The notes beneath the pieces were generated by a model. It saw only the letters and a list, made by a program, of their open reading frames with translations. It ran no database searches and was not told where the DNA came from. A DNA stretch of 64,000 nt, taken from assembly GCF_907164915.1 (NCBI RefSeq), contig NC_061868.1:47429689-47493688 (forward strand), in the 5' to 3' direction. The position numbers were made by a program, and so were the translations under genes. Below, piece by piece: positions 49,811 to 64,000 of the stretch; within the stretch, counting starts at the first letter, position 1; every line of letters starts with the position of its first letter. Source of the DNA: Impatiens glandulifera. Its lineage: Eukaryota; Streptophyta; Magnoliopsida; Ericales; Balsaminaceae.

Positions 49811-51661
49811 TGTATATGAAGCTAATGTTGTGCAATTCTGCGAAGATTATATCAATCAATCAATCAAAAAGGGGAAATTAAACAACAAAATGAAGTAGCA
49901 GAGTTACTTGTATGGCATTGCTTGTAGAAGAGCTTACATCTCATAAATAGTGTCTGCTAATGGTAAGGAATCAATCTGTAGTATGTATGTATGTATTCAT
50001 AACATCTCATTCCTCAACATGAATTTGGCGAGCGTCGGATTCTTCGGACCAGAAAATGCAATTATTACTAAAAACTTCATCGCAGAGAATTATGGGTTAG
50101 GATCCTAACATGTCAGTCGAGTGGTTCTCCTTTTTACCAGAAAATAATGATAAATGTATACCCTCAAGTTCTCTGTGTTCTTCAAATATATCTCTACTAC
50201 TTTTCTTTTCGGATTATTCCCTCCCAACTTCTCAATATTTAAATTTGTCATTTTTTCTCTTTTCAATTTTTCAATTTAAATCGTTTGTTTGTATCTTTTA
50301 AGGCACAATTATTCTTGTTTTCCAACTTAATAATTTTGTATCGAATGAGTACTATTATAATTTTAGAAATTTAAAGTGTATTTTACAAATGATTAAACGA
50401 ATGTCTTCCTACTTTTACTTTAACATAATAGTTTATTTTTTTTAATTAATTTTTTTTTCAACCCGTATTCGACGATTTTGAACACTACACAATGTTACGT
50501 GGTTAGAAGTTATTTAAAAAATAAATAGAAAATCTATTTTTATTAAAAAAAAAATCAAATCTTTTATTAGATTACACATTTTGTAGTCATTAAAACTATT
50601 AACAAATTAGAATGCGAAAATCTCGAAAATAATACAATTTTAAAAATACTTTCAAAACGTTTCTAAATATCATTTTCTTTTAACTTGACAAATTAATTAG
50701 AAAAACATAAATGATACTTATAAGAAAACAACACAATTTGTCTATTTAAAACAATCCTAGAATAGTTCGATCTCAAATGTCACAATTCAAAGTTAATGCA
50801 ACATTTAATAAAAACGAAAAGTTAAAACCTTATGAGTTAAATAAGATCTTTTATCGTTAAGAAAACATGAAAAAATCTATCAAATCATGGCTACAACACA
50901 AAAAATGGTATAGGATTACTAAATTTATTGTAGTGCTTGTATTTTATTTTATTTTTAAAACCAAAATTCATTCTTGAGAAGAAACTATCACTATTTTCAA
51001 TAAATTCCAACTTTAACCTGCTTATCTATTTTTTTCAGTGAGGCGAACACAAAGCAAACACAAAGCAATCGACCAAAAACGCTACAGAAATATTAACATC
51101 AATATGATACTATGCCTTTATCAGTCCTAGCCTATTCACAAAATCATTGGCTTTCACGATCCTTGTGTTGCTTGTCTTCTTTGCTTTTTATGTTTACTCT
51201 GTAACACTCTTTATAAGAAGAAGAAGAAAAAGGTGGTCTTTCATGGTTTCATATATAGGTTTACAAGGCATTGAAACCCATATTTGGAGAATCTCATCAA
51301 TCATACTTGAATCAATGTTAGAACTAATTTTATTCAACTAGTTAGTACTAGAAACAGTAGAAGAAGCTTAATGCATAAGTATAAAACAGGTGAAAATTAA
51401 AAAGAAGAGTTTTTTCAATGTTGCCTAATACTGTCTAATCCAATACTTCCAACATTAACAACAAGCTCTATAATAATCCACAAATTCCTCGCATTTGGTC
51501 ATTTTATGAGACATCGTTAGAAAAAAAGGCATAAGAGACTCTTGATACGACCCTTGGGCATATTCCAAGGAAGGATCATATATATACCTTGGTTGGAATC
51601 AATGACTAACATTTATCAATGCAAATCACTTGATCCCTCTTTTGATCTGTGCTTCCTTTTT
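49811..51661. other. Spacer between DUF1997-type gene and cyclin H
   Basis: It includes the DUF1997-type leader and promoter on the minus strand and probably late, unresolved 3' sequence of the cyclin H gene near 51000-51660. Short open frames show no domain. Confidence 0.4.
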
Positions 51662-54600
51662 TTACTCCTGAGCAAAGAAATCATTCATAATAAGAGGAAG
51701 AGAAAGAGTGCACGCATAGAAGATAAAGAGTGCATATATATATAGATCGTACTTGTCATGTGAACTTCGTTCCTGACATGATCTAAGCTTTCTATTGATG
51801 TGTTTCATGTCCGCATCTGTAAGATTCTTGATATTATTCACCTGGATAAACAATTAGCAACAAGCTCAGGAGAATAAGTCGATATTAACTTGCTTACATA
51901 ACAGATGCATTCTAGGAGATGAATGTATTCACTATAAGTACATTTGTATGTATTATGGAACTTAAATTGCACATGTAGTATTGAATTATTTAATAAAACA
52001 AAAATCTAGAGACCAATGTTCTAATTCCTCCTTTCTCCCAAAGTTACGCAGCTATTTTGTTGTAGAGATGGAAGTTAACCCTTCTGTTCTTTTTGAAAAC
52101 ACTTTTTCAGGATGAGAATCCAGATCCATATGAGAAATTGTCAATAAATTTATAAATTTGTGTGCAACTAAGTTTTGTTTCCAAGCGTGATCTCATATGC
52201 ATCCACATCTTGATGAGATACCTGTTTAGAATAAAAAGTGTTTCCAAATATATTTCTGATTTGATTTTATGCCTGATTCAGCAAATTAAGGGTTCACTGA
52301 TATGTAAAGATGATAACTCAGAAAATTAATTGTTCATTATTAAGTAAAGATGAACTAAGTCTTTTTCAAAAAAAAATGTAAAGATGAACTAAGTGATGAT
52401 AAGTGGAGTTAACAAGCATAGCTAGTTTTTACTTTCAAAGACTGATTTTTTTTCATACTAAAGGCATTTACATCATTAGCAAATGAAATTTTAGACACAT
52501 TTGAATAATGACTCCATTTACCAAAGTGTCTATGACATTTAATTTATTGGTCAACTCAGATAAAGTGTCTGAAAGAGACTGGCGGGACAAGAGACTCTCA
52601 AGATATCTGCACAAGATACAAGATATAAGAAATTGTTATATTTAGAAACATATGAAGATGGTGAACCAAAGAAAATTCGGAGAAAAGCTTCAAACCCCTC
52701 AAAGGAAAAAAATCCATGCATCTCATTTGACCTGCGCAAAACAGCCAAAGCCAGCTGCACCATTAATAGATAAACGACTTGTTAAATACTATTCAACAAT
52801 AATTTCATATAAAGAGTTCAAGATGATTAAAACAATAACATAAACAACCAATGATTTGCTCCACATTATTCTTTCCAATTAGATTGGTTACTCTCTATTT
52901 TTTTCCAAATCATTTAGAACATATCAGCAAAGAGATACTACTAACAAGCTTCAAAAGAGATACTCTGATAATTGCTTAACAAAGTTTTGTGCTAAACCCA
53001 CTAAAGCATGCAAAAATGTGCATAGACTTGATGACATTTTTACAGTTGCAATTTTGGTTCAGATTGTAACACAATGATAATTCATGAAAGTCTTCGTTAG
53101 TTTCTCTCAATAGCATAAACAAATTATACTGATTCTACTGGATGCTTTTCAATACATCAGTACCTGTCCAGGAGGAAAGAGAAGTGGTGCATCAGTGAGC
53201 ATGATCTTATCTGCTTCCATATTTGCTGTTTCCATAATAACCTGGTAGGGAAAAGATATCCGATGAGCATCAATCTGATTAGGCACATATTCTCTTTTTG
53301 GTGAGTTGTTGCAAATCTTTTAAACAATAAAATATTGTACAGAAAAATAAAAAAGTCCATCCCTTATTTTAGAAATGAAAACATTTAAAATTGGTTAAGA
53401 AATCTTGTTGGCCATATATTTCAATTGATAGAAACTATACACAGCCAAGTAAACCAGCTTTACATCTGCTCTATTTTAAATAACAAATTTTGGCCACTTC
53501 AAAGGCAATTTTTTTACTCAATCTGCATCTGTATATAAAAATATGGTAGATAAAAGATTGGATGATAAACTAGAATTGGTAAACAAAAAACATGATAAAT
53601 TGAATAAAAATAGACATGGCTAGAAGGTTAAGATGGGTGGGCAGCAGTAAAAATATTGTTGAAAAAGTTGAACTATTTATATTAAAAAGAAAGCGCCAAT
53701 AGAAATACAACAAAGAAGAATTGCAATCATTCAAGCTCAGTTTCTGAAATTGGAAAGTTAACATTACCTTCAGAACTTGAATCTCCTCATCAGTTGCATG
53801 GAGAAACTCCTTAATGACAATAAAGAATCTCATCAGTCATGACATATGAAACAGAAAATGTTAACCATCCAGTAGTCAACTGTTAAATAGAACTGAATTA
53901 ACAGTTCCTCTGCTGAAGGAGTTGTCCAAAGTTTTGAAAAGGATCGGGAAAGACGTATAGGTCACTAAACTAACCTCCAGATCAGTAACAAAACCTTGAA
54001 GTGCCCGATATGGTGCATAAACGATAAGGTCAAATCCTAGACTCTGCACATGAGAATAAAAGTTTGAATACATGGGAACAGAAGCAAGCTTCAAAATACA
54101 GGGTAGCAAGTTCATGCCTGATAAACAAGCATCTCATTGTTGAGGATTATTTGATGATCTTGTTCAATGCCCTTACCTAGCTCCTCTGCCGAAACATGGT
54201 TTTCTTCAGCCTTACAGGCAGCATATATGCAAGTTAACCTGCACATACAGTGATATATCTGATTCTATAGTTTCCATTAATCAAATTGCTTTCACATGCG
54301 ATGATTCATGGACCTTATACATGTCTATGAATCAAATCAGTGAGGATATAATTGAATATATGCAGTAACATAAAGAAAACAATGGATCCCTTCTGTTAGC
54401 CTAGCGGCAAAAAGAGGTGGATATCTCCAGCTTCTCTAAGGACCTGGGTTCGAGCCCGTCAGGCGGCAAGTTCCGCTCACATAGATAATTGGTTAAATGT
54501 GTTAGCGGTCTATGTGTTTAACCCGCGAGGATTAGTCGCACTCCGAAGGAGATCAGAAATCAGAGTTCTAAAAGAAAAACGATAGAGTATTTCCTACCAG

Positions 54601-56147
54601 GATTTCTATAGCTATTTTGAGTAATATGACAACAAATATGCATCAGCTATTGATAAGGATAAAACAAATTAGATCATAATCATTCTTACATGATTTGTTT
54701 TGGGTGATGCTCCATAACAGACCATTGCAGATAAAACCTTTTGAAGTATATAAGAGCTGTTGCCTGCAGAGGAATCACATTTTCAATAATGCCACTTCAA
54801 CTCCTATCAAGACCAAGAGCGATAAAGACAACAGGGAAATAACCTGAATTTTACGAGGAAATTTGAAGGCATCACAGACATCTTGGATTTTGAACTCATA
54901 AAATGCCCTCAGAAGTTGTTCTTCCTCAGGCTTTAATGCTTTTGGACGAGAATGTTTATCTATAATGCAAAGAGAAAACAACATAATGTTATTTTCCGAC
55001 TAAGGCAAACTACAAAAAAAAATGAAGAGTCTTGTGCAGAAAAAAATGTATTTACCATTATCTTTAACATCTACTTGAGGTTCAGGATATGACCATGATC
55101 CATCAACATCTACATCCAGTTTGGTCGATCCATACTTCCAAGATGAAAAGTGTGAGCATTGTTAAACAAATATTGGTAAAATAGCTAGTGTCTTTTGGTC
55201 CATATGTACCTAATGTAAATCTAGATAGATAGATTATTGAAAGTGAATACATGTGTATACTATCATCTTACTTGGATAGATATCATGGGGTGTATCATGT
55301 ATGTCATGAGAACAGGCATATTAATGCTTCAAATTTTCAAATAGTAAATAATCATCTTTAGGAGATTGCAAGATTTTTTTATGCATAAAAAAACTATTAT
55401 TTTTAACAAGATCTGGCTCAAGCAATTGAGCAAAGTCTCCTATTGAATTGCTCATAATTCTTCTTTAAAATGTTGTTGAGCATTGAAACAGAGAAAAATG
55501 GCTAGAGGTGACATTGATTTTCTAACTGTTTGCCTTCACATTGGAGGCCTAATTTACATCTTTACAAACATCATACACCAGAAATGCAAAATATGGAATA
55601 ATAGATCTCAGTCTGATAAGATATATATCCATGCCCTCAAGTGAAGTAAGGCAATACAGAAGTAGTTTTGAATTGAGAATAAGAGCAAGATAACCCATTA
55701 AAAATACTTAACATGTCACCATCTATGTGAAACCAAAAACAAGAAAATTATCTATCAATAGGTAAAGGCAAGCAAAACAACATCATATACAAGAATGAAT
55801 AAAGAATTAGTTTCTTGTATACCTTCTCAAGCGACAGTTTAGCTCTTTGGTTGGCAACTTTACACTTGTCCTTCTACACAGAAAGAACATTTAACACCAT
55901 TGATGGTCAGTGGAACAAAAAATATCATCAGACCTACTTCTCTAACCACTTCTAAGCTGTTTATTTCACTTTCAAATATAATGATCCATGTGCATTGCTT
56001 TTTATATAGAAAAAAAAAGCATCAAGAAATTGGATGTTTAAAAAACACAAGAAGAATAGAGATTGAAATGAAGGTGGGGATTCTTACCAGGTCGTGAGGA
56101 GTGAATAGCCACTTGGCTCGGTGGGTCGAAGTGAGAAAATTAGCCAT
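51662..56147 (-). CDS. CYCH: Cyclin H (CAK/TFIIH subunit)
   Basis: Cyclin H partners CDKD kinases in the CDK-activating kinase and TFIIH complex, phosphorylating CDKs and RNA polymerase II. Exons: 56147-56088, 55873-55823, 55134-55056, 54959-54844, 54763-54690, 54238-54118, 54043-53975, 53809-53768, 53241-53164, 52754-52696, 52606-52522 and 51841 onward. All eleven junctions join in frame. Visible blocks: [116 protein letters not shown] and [14 protein letters not shown]. Together they cover the two cyclin folds. The intron after 54118 has a GC donor. The last exon reads through to a stop at 51662. Known family members end in a Lys/Ser-rich tail, so a splice at the GT near 51752 to an unseen exon is also possible. 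Confidence 0.9.
54386..54585 (+). mobile_element. tRNA-derived SINE in a cyclin H intron
   Basis: A-box-like GTTAGCCTAGCGGCAA (about 54395) and B-box GGGTTCGAGCCC (about 54446) are followed by a GC-richer body (AACCCGCGAGGATTAGTCGC) and a short A-rich end near 54570. It lies in the 54239-54689 intron, antisense to the gene. Head and body match the layout of plant SINEs. Exact ends and target duplication not resolved. Confidence 0.65.
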
Positions 56148-56474
56148 ACTTGTAAATTCAAACCCGTCTTTCTTTATGTTCCTGGGTTTAACTAACTAAA
56201 GTTAAATCTCAAGATTCCTTCGACATAAATCTGCAACATATTATCATCAAAAGCTTAAAGTAGGCATATGAATTAGAACCAAAGGTTGCAAAGTATATTT
56301 TTTTGATTTTCTTGAAGGAGAGAAAGAGTACCGGCAGAAATGCAGTCGGCAAGGGAAGGAAGAAGACGGGTCTTCGATGATCTTCCCGAAAGCGAAGGGC
56401 AACCGTGCCTTGAGGGTCTGTTTGGAACTCTTAAAAGCTCAATTCTTTTATATTTACTGCAGAGGATCGACCAA

Positions 56475-56720
56475 AGCGGCGGAGGAAAGAAGAAGGCAAG
56501 AGCCAAAAAGTCTAGATGGCTCTTGGGTTTCTTGGGTTTCTGTTCCTCTTGCCTTACTATAAAATGGATTTAGGGAGAATTATGATTTTGAATTAATTAA
56601 ATATAAATATTAGTATTTAGATGTTTTAAATAGTTTTATAACTATTTGATGCAATAATAAATTAATAATTACTATAAAAAATACTCTTAAAAATGTTTTG
56701 AAGATATGAAAATTTATTTT
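56475..56720. repeat. Segmental duplicate, copy A
   Basis: GGAGGAAAGAAGAAGGCAAG, TCTAGATGGCTCTTGG, TTCCTCTTGCCTTACTATAA and AAAATACTCTTAAAAATG match the segment at 58155-58540 in order. Here the internal ATAAAT unit is present only about twice. Confidence 0.75.
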
Positions 56721-58154
56721 TACTTAAAACGGTATAATATTAATAGTAATGGAACAAATTTGAAGACTTTGCATTGTCTCTAATCCATATTGGAGAATTC
56801 CCTTTAGATAGTTTTGTGCTTTTTAGGCTAATTTTGAACCATTGGACTAAATACTTATATTTTTTTAAAATATTAAATTTAATTAATAGGAGGGAAATTG
56901 ACAAAAAAAAAATAAAATAAAATAATAGGTCATCATCATTTAGCTTTAAGAGAAAGTGAGGAGAAATAAAAGAGATATTTTTAAATTTTCTAATCAATTA
57001 AATTGTAGTTATGACACAAATATCATTATGCATAATTTACGTCAACTACATATTAAGTCGTGAAAATTACTAAATGTAAAACATATTATAATGGTTATTT
57101 TTAGCTTAAGTTGAATTAAGAGTTTATTATAAAATCGTGTTAGTTTTTTAAATTAAAAAATAAAACTTAAAAGTTTAAATTTTTGTTTAACCCAATTAAA
57201 ATAAACTTTTAAGTTACTAGGTATAAACCAGAAAAGGAAACCCAATTAGGTTTAGAGAAATTGTAATGCAACTATAAATTTTAATTACTGGCGTGTAGAC
57301 GTTTGATGTGTAGACACGGGTTGCGTTTCAAGTTGTTTAGCATTTTACCTCTTTGCGTAATGCATTATATAATTCATGGGATACATTATACATATTCGCA
57401 TGACTAACTCAGTATTATTTTTACAAACATTATTAAACATGATTTATTTTTAAAATTTCACCTCTTATTTATCACTTTTTACTGTTTTACATCTCTTGCT
57501 TTATTATTATTTCTAAATAATAATTATACCCTATTATAATAATATTGTTTACCCTCTCTTATGCCACACATACTTTTATGTCCCTATGTAAAATATTTGA
57601 CCATTTGAAAAATTACCCTGAGACATTTACCTAGTTTTGTGCTCATAGGTATAGTTCTGTACTTATGGTAGAAGAAAAATAAGGATAGAGGAAATTCGCA
57701 AGAAGTCAATGTAATTTAGTTTTCAAATAATCCATATTCAACAACTTTTTTCAATATTTTCATCTAAAAAAAATATTGATTATATGAGAATATAATTTTA
57801 TAGGAATAAAAAGTTCTTAAAATAGTAGTTATTAATAGTCTAATTACAACTTATTATAACATAAACATTGATTATATATTAATAAATTATTTACACTCTA
57901 CACAACCCAAAATGCTAGAAACTTGGAACAGTGTTGTGTTAGGACATGACAACCTTAATAATGTAATTAGTGTATATTTCATTTTTTAAAAACAGTTTAA
58001 TTTTTAAAAATATAATAAAAAATAATAATTGAGTATAAAACTACTATTTTAATCCTATTTAATAAGAGTTTTAATAATTGAGATAAAATAATAAAAATAT
58101 TTCTAAAAATAACTTTCAGGGCGAGTATTTACTTAAGAAGATCGATATCTTGTA

Positions 58155-58540
58155 AAGCTGGGGAGGAAAGAAGAAGACAACAAGTCTAGATGACTCTTGG
58201 GGCAAGTATTTTGTGTTTGTGTTCCTCTTGTCTTACTATAAAATGGATTTAAGGAAAATAATGATTTTGAATGGATTAAATATAAATATAAATATAAATA
58301 TAAATATAAATATAAATATAAATATAAATATAAATATAAATATAAATATAAATATAAATATAAATATAAATATAAATATAAATATAAATATAAATATAAA
58401 TATAAATATTTAGATGTTTTAATTTTTAAATAATTTTATATTTTTTTTTGTGATAATAAATTAATAATTATATTAGATGAAATTTAAAATTATTATAAAA
58501 AATACTCTTAAAATGTGTGGAAGATATGAAAATTTATTCA
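58155..58540. repeat. Segmental duplicate, copy B, with hexamer expansion
   Basis: Same order of words as copy A (GGAGGAAAGAAGAAGACAAC, TCTAGATGACTCTTGG, TTCCTCTTGTCTTACTATAA, AAAATACTCTTAAAATG). Copy B has grown by a perfect ATAAAT array between them. Confidence 0.75.
58276..58408. repeat. (ATAAAT)n microsatellite, about 22 copies
   Basis: Perfect hexamer repetition of about 132 bases; the Asn-Ile repeat frame across it is an artefact of the array. Confidence 0.95.
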
Positions 58541-59599
58541 CTTTAAACGTTTTAAATATGTATATTAATGGAATGAAATCAAAAAATTCATTTGTATTTT
58601 TCGCCTCTATTAATTTCGAAGTATTCTCATTTTGAGCTGATTATACAAAAAATCGGGCCTTAATTTTGAGTTTTGTTATAATTATGTTACCCAAATAATT
58701 TCTTTTTTAAATTTATAAAATTTAATTAAATATCTTAATTCTCAATTAAATTGACAGCCAACGGGAATTGGTTTTCCTCGATAGGATTTGGTTTATCATA
58801 AAATTTGATAAATATATATTTTTTATAATATATTATATTATATTAAAAATTAATATTATTAATAAAATATATATAATAAATAAACATAATAATAATGTTT
58901 GATTTAGTTGTTACACAAATATTATGTAACATTATACCGTGAACTACATATGGAAGTTGTGGAAATTGCTTTAAATTGGACAGTTTATATACATATTATA
59001 ATTATCATCTTTTAGATTAAGTTAAAGTAAAACTAAAGATTATGAGATGCATATCATTTTTCATCCATCTATCATTTATTTATTTATTTTTTAAATAAAA
59101 AATTATATAAACGAAATTTGTAATATAACCATATATTAAAATTTGTATGATTTTTATATAAAATATAATGAATAAATAAATATATTAGTGATTTAATATA
59201 TTTAATTATGTTTATAGTGTTTGGGATGAAATTAGGACAGGCTGAGGTTTGAGACACAAATATCATCTTCGTCTCATTCCGTTCGATTTTAGAAAAAAAA
59301 TGTCCCAAATATAGTAGTTCGGTTGAGTTGATATGCGGAACGGTTTCAAAGGGTCATTCTTACCTTTAAAAAAAAAAATAACTTCAAATTTTAAATTTTT
59401 GTTTAACACAATTCAAATAAGCTTTTAGGTTTTTAGGGAGAAAGCGAGAGAAGGAACCCAAATAGATTATTAAGAGTGGGGACTTAGAGCAATATACGAG
59501 AAAAAGAAACAATGGATGAATGAGATTACCAGATAGAGAGGAGACATAAAGCTGATAAAATACTCGCAAGTGGCAAGTAAATAAGGTCAGCCTTCTCCC

Positions 59600-63190
<3,591 letters not shown>

Positions 63191-64000
63191 GTATATTCTC
63201 TCTTTGTTTTTTCAACTGCGCATGTTAACATGTCTAAAGTAATGCATGACATATGCTCTTATTACATATATATTTATATTTAACTGACATCTAACAAAGT
63301 ATATAATATGAAAAGAAGGCAAACCATAAATGGATGAAAACCATGAAGAAAAAGAAATTGTGCATAAAATATCAATTCAAGCTACCTCAAGGGAAATAAT
63401 ATCTCAATTCCATAGAGCTTACATTTTCTTAAACTGCTACGAATGTCAAATTTTATCTTTTGAATAGAAACAAAGGGGAATTATCATATATTTTCCTTCT
63501 ACGCATTGTGTGTACTAAAATGAATTGCTTACACATGTCTGTAGAGGAAGTGAATTCATTTTCAATATGATTATTGCATTAGCTTCCTCACATAAGCATA
63601 TATTCCTACTATCTTCCTTCCCAACAGACATGGAAAAGCTGATTCGTACCTTTTGGAAGTCTTTAATTAGTATTCACCGCATGTCCTGCCTTTGAAATCA
63701 TTTCAGAAAGTCTCTTCACTTTGTAAAATCTTTCATCAGTTCACACTCCAAAAGGTCATTACCATTATTGTTTGAACAATTTCCAACATGATTTCAACAT
63801 ATTCTAGATCTAAGTAGAAAGAATATGAGAAAAGTTATTTTTAGAAATCAAAGACCCACTTCTAATATTCTCCTCATTGTTGTAAAAAGCATCATAGTCA
63901 TGGTTGGCATGCTTACCACGAAGTTCTTCAGATCATCTGCTCAGACTATTAGTTAAACTAGGACGTCAGCCTTTGCATCTCATGCATAATCACCTCCTTG
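63191..64000. other. Start of the next RECQ2 intron
   Basis: It begins with a GTATAT donor after AAC CG (phase 2). The expected next exon, starting G TGG with a lysine-rich continuation, was not found to the window end, so the intron exceeds 800 bases. Confidence 0.5.

Larger units (their letters stand above)
56148..59599. other. Intergenic region between cyclin H and RECQ2
   Basis: Divergent promoters: cyclin H reads left, RECQ2 right. It contains the duplicated segment pair described separately (56475-56720 and 58155-58540) and AT-rich filler. The frame at 56340-56573 (MQSAREGRRRVFDDLPES...) has no recognised domain and is partly shared by the second copy, so it is not called a gene. Confidence 0.45.

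Noticed and set aside
56340..56573. Possible small gene beginning MQSAREGRRRV
   Set aside because: No known domain, overlaps antisense frames and partly belongs to a duplicated non-coding segment.
58213..58413. Asn-Ile repeat protein
   Set aside because: Direct translation of the ATAAAT microsatellite.

Overview
This is nuclear DNA of a flowering plant, almost certainly a eudicot. Coding sequence is split by short GT-AG introns, the spacers are very AT-rich and full of plant transposable elements, and the proteins match plant families (CYP716 P450, PPR, F-box/FBD, plant RECQ2, cyclin H). I cannot name the species from sequence alone.

Layout. 1-3 kb: a foldback element, low-complexity repeats, a Mutator-like transposase fragment and the first coding exon of a GGCT2-type gamma-glutamylcyclotransferase (minus) whose remaining exons are not in the window. 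3-16 kb: no genes; a hAT-like AACCGGT-rich element, a 3-kb foldback element built from an ACGTGTTAA array (about 7.37-10.43 kb), a Helitron, a SINE and a long TA tract. 16-17.7 kb: a complete CYP716-type P450 (minus). 18-26.5 kb: AT-rich spacer with a second Helitron holding three repeated 5' modules. 26.8-34.9 kb: PIG-H (GPI anchor synthesis) and an ERGIC3/Erv46 cargo receptor, both plus. 36-41 kb: a foldback element and two decayed F-box genes. 42-50 kb: an ML-domain lipid-binding gene (plus), a PPR gene (minus) and a DUF1997-type gene (minus). 51.7-56.1 kb: cyclin H (minus). 56-58.5 kb: a duplicated segment with a hexamer expansion. 59.6 kb to the end: RECQ2 helicase (plus), running off the window.

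The genes form no operon or pathway cluster; they are a normal mix of housekeeping functions (ER GPI and cargo traffic, TFIIH/CAK kinase, DNA helicase, organelle RNA) plus one specialised-metabolism P450. I resolved splice sites by hand for nine genes. Four of these (ERGIC3-like, ML, PPR, DUF1997) carry one- or two-base frame breaks, several at homopolymers, while P450, PIG-H, cyclin H and RECQ2 are clean. This suggests either residual assembly errors or genuine decay.

The most unusual content is non-coding: the giant inverted ACGTG array, and Helitrons with iterated 5' ends that each carry a tRNA-like A-box/B-box segment.
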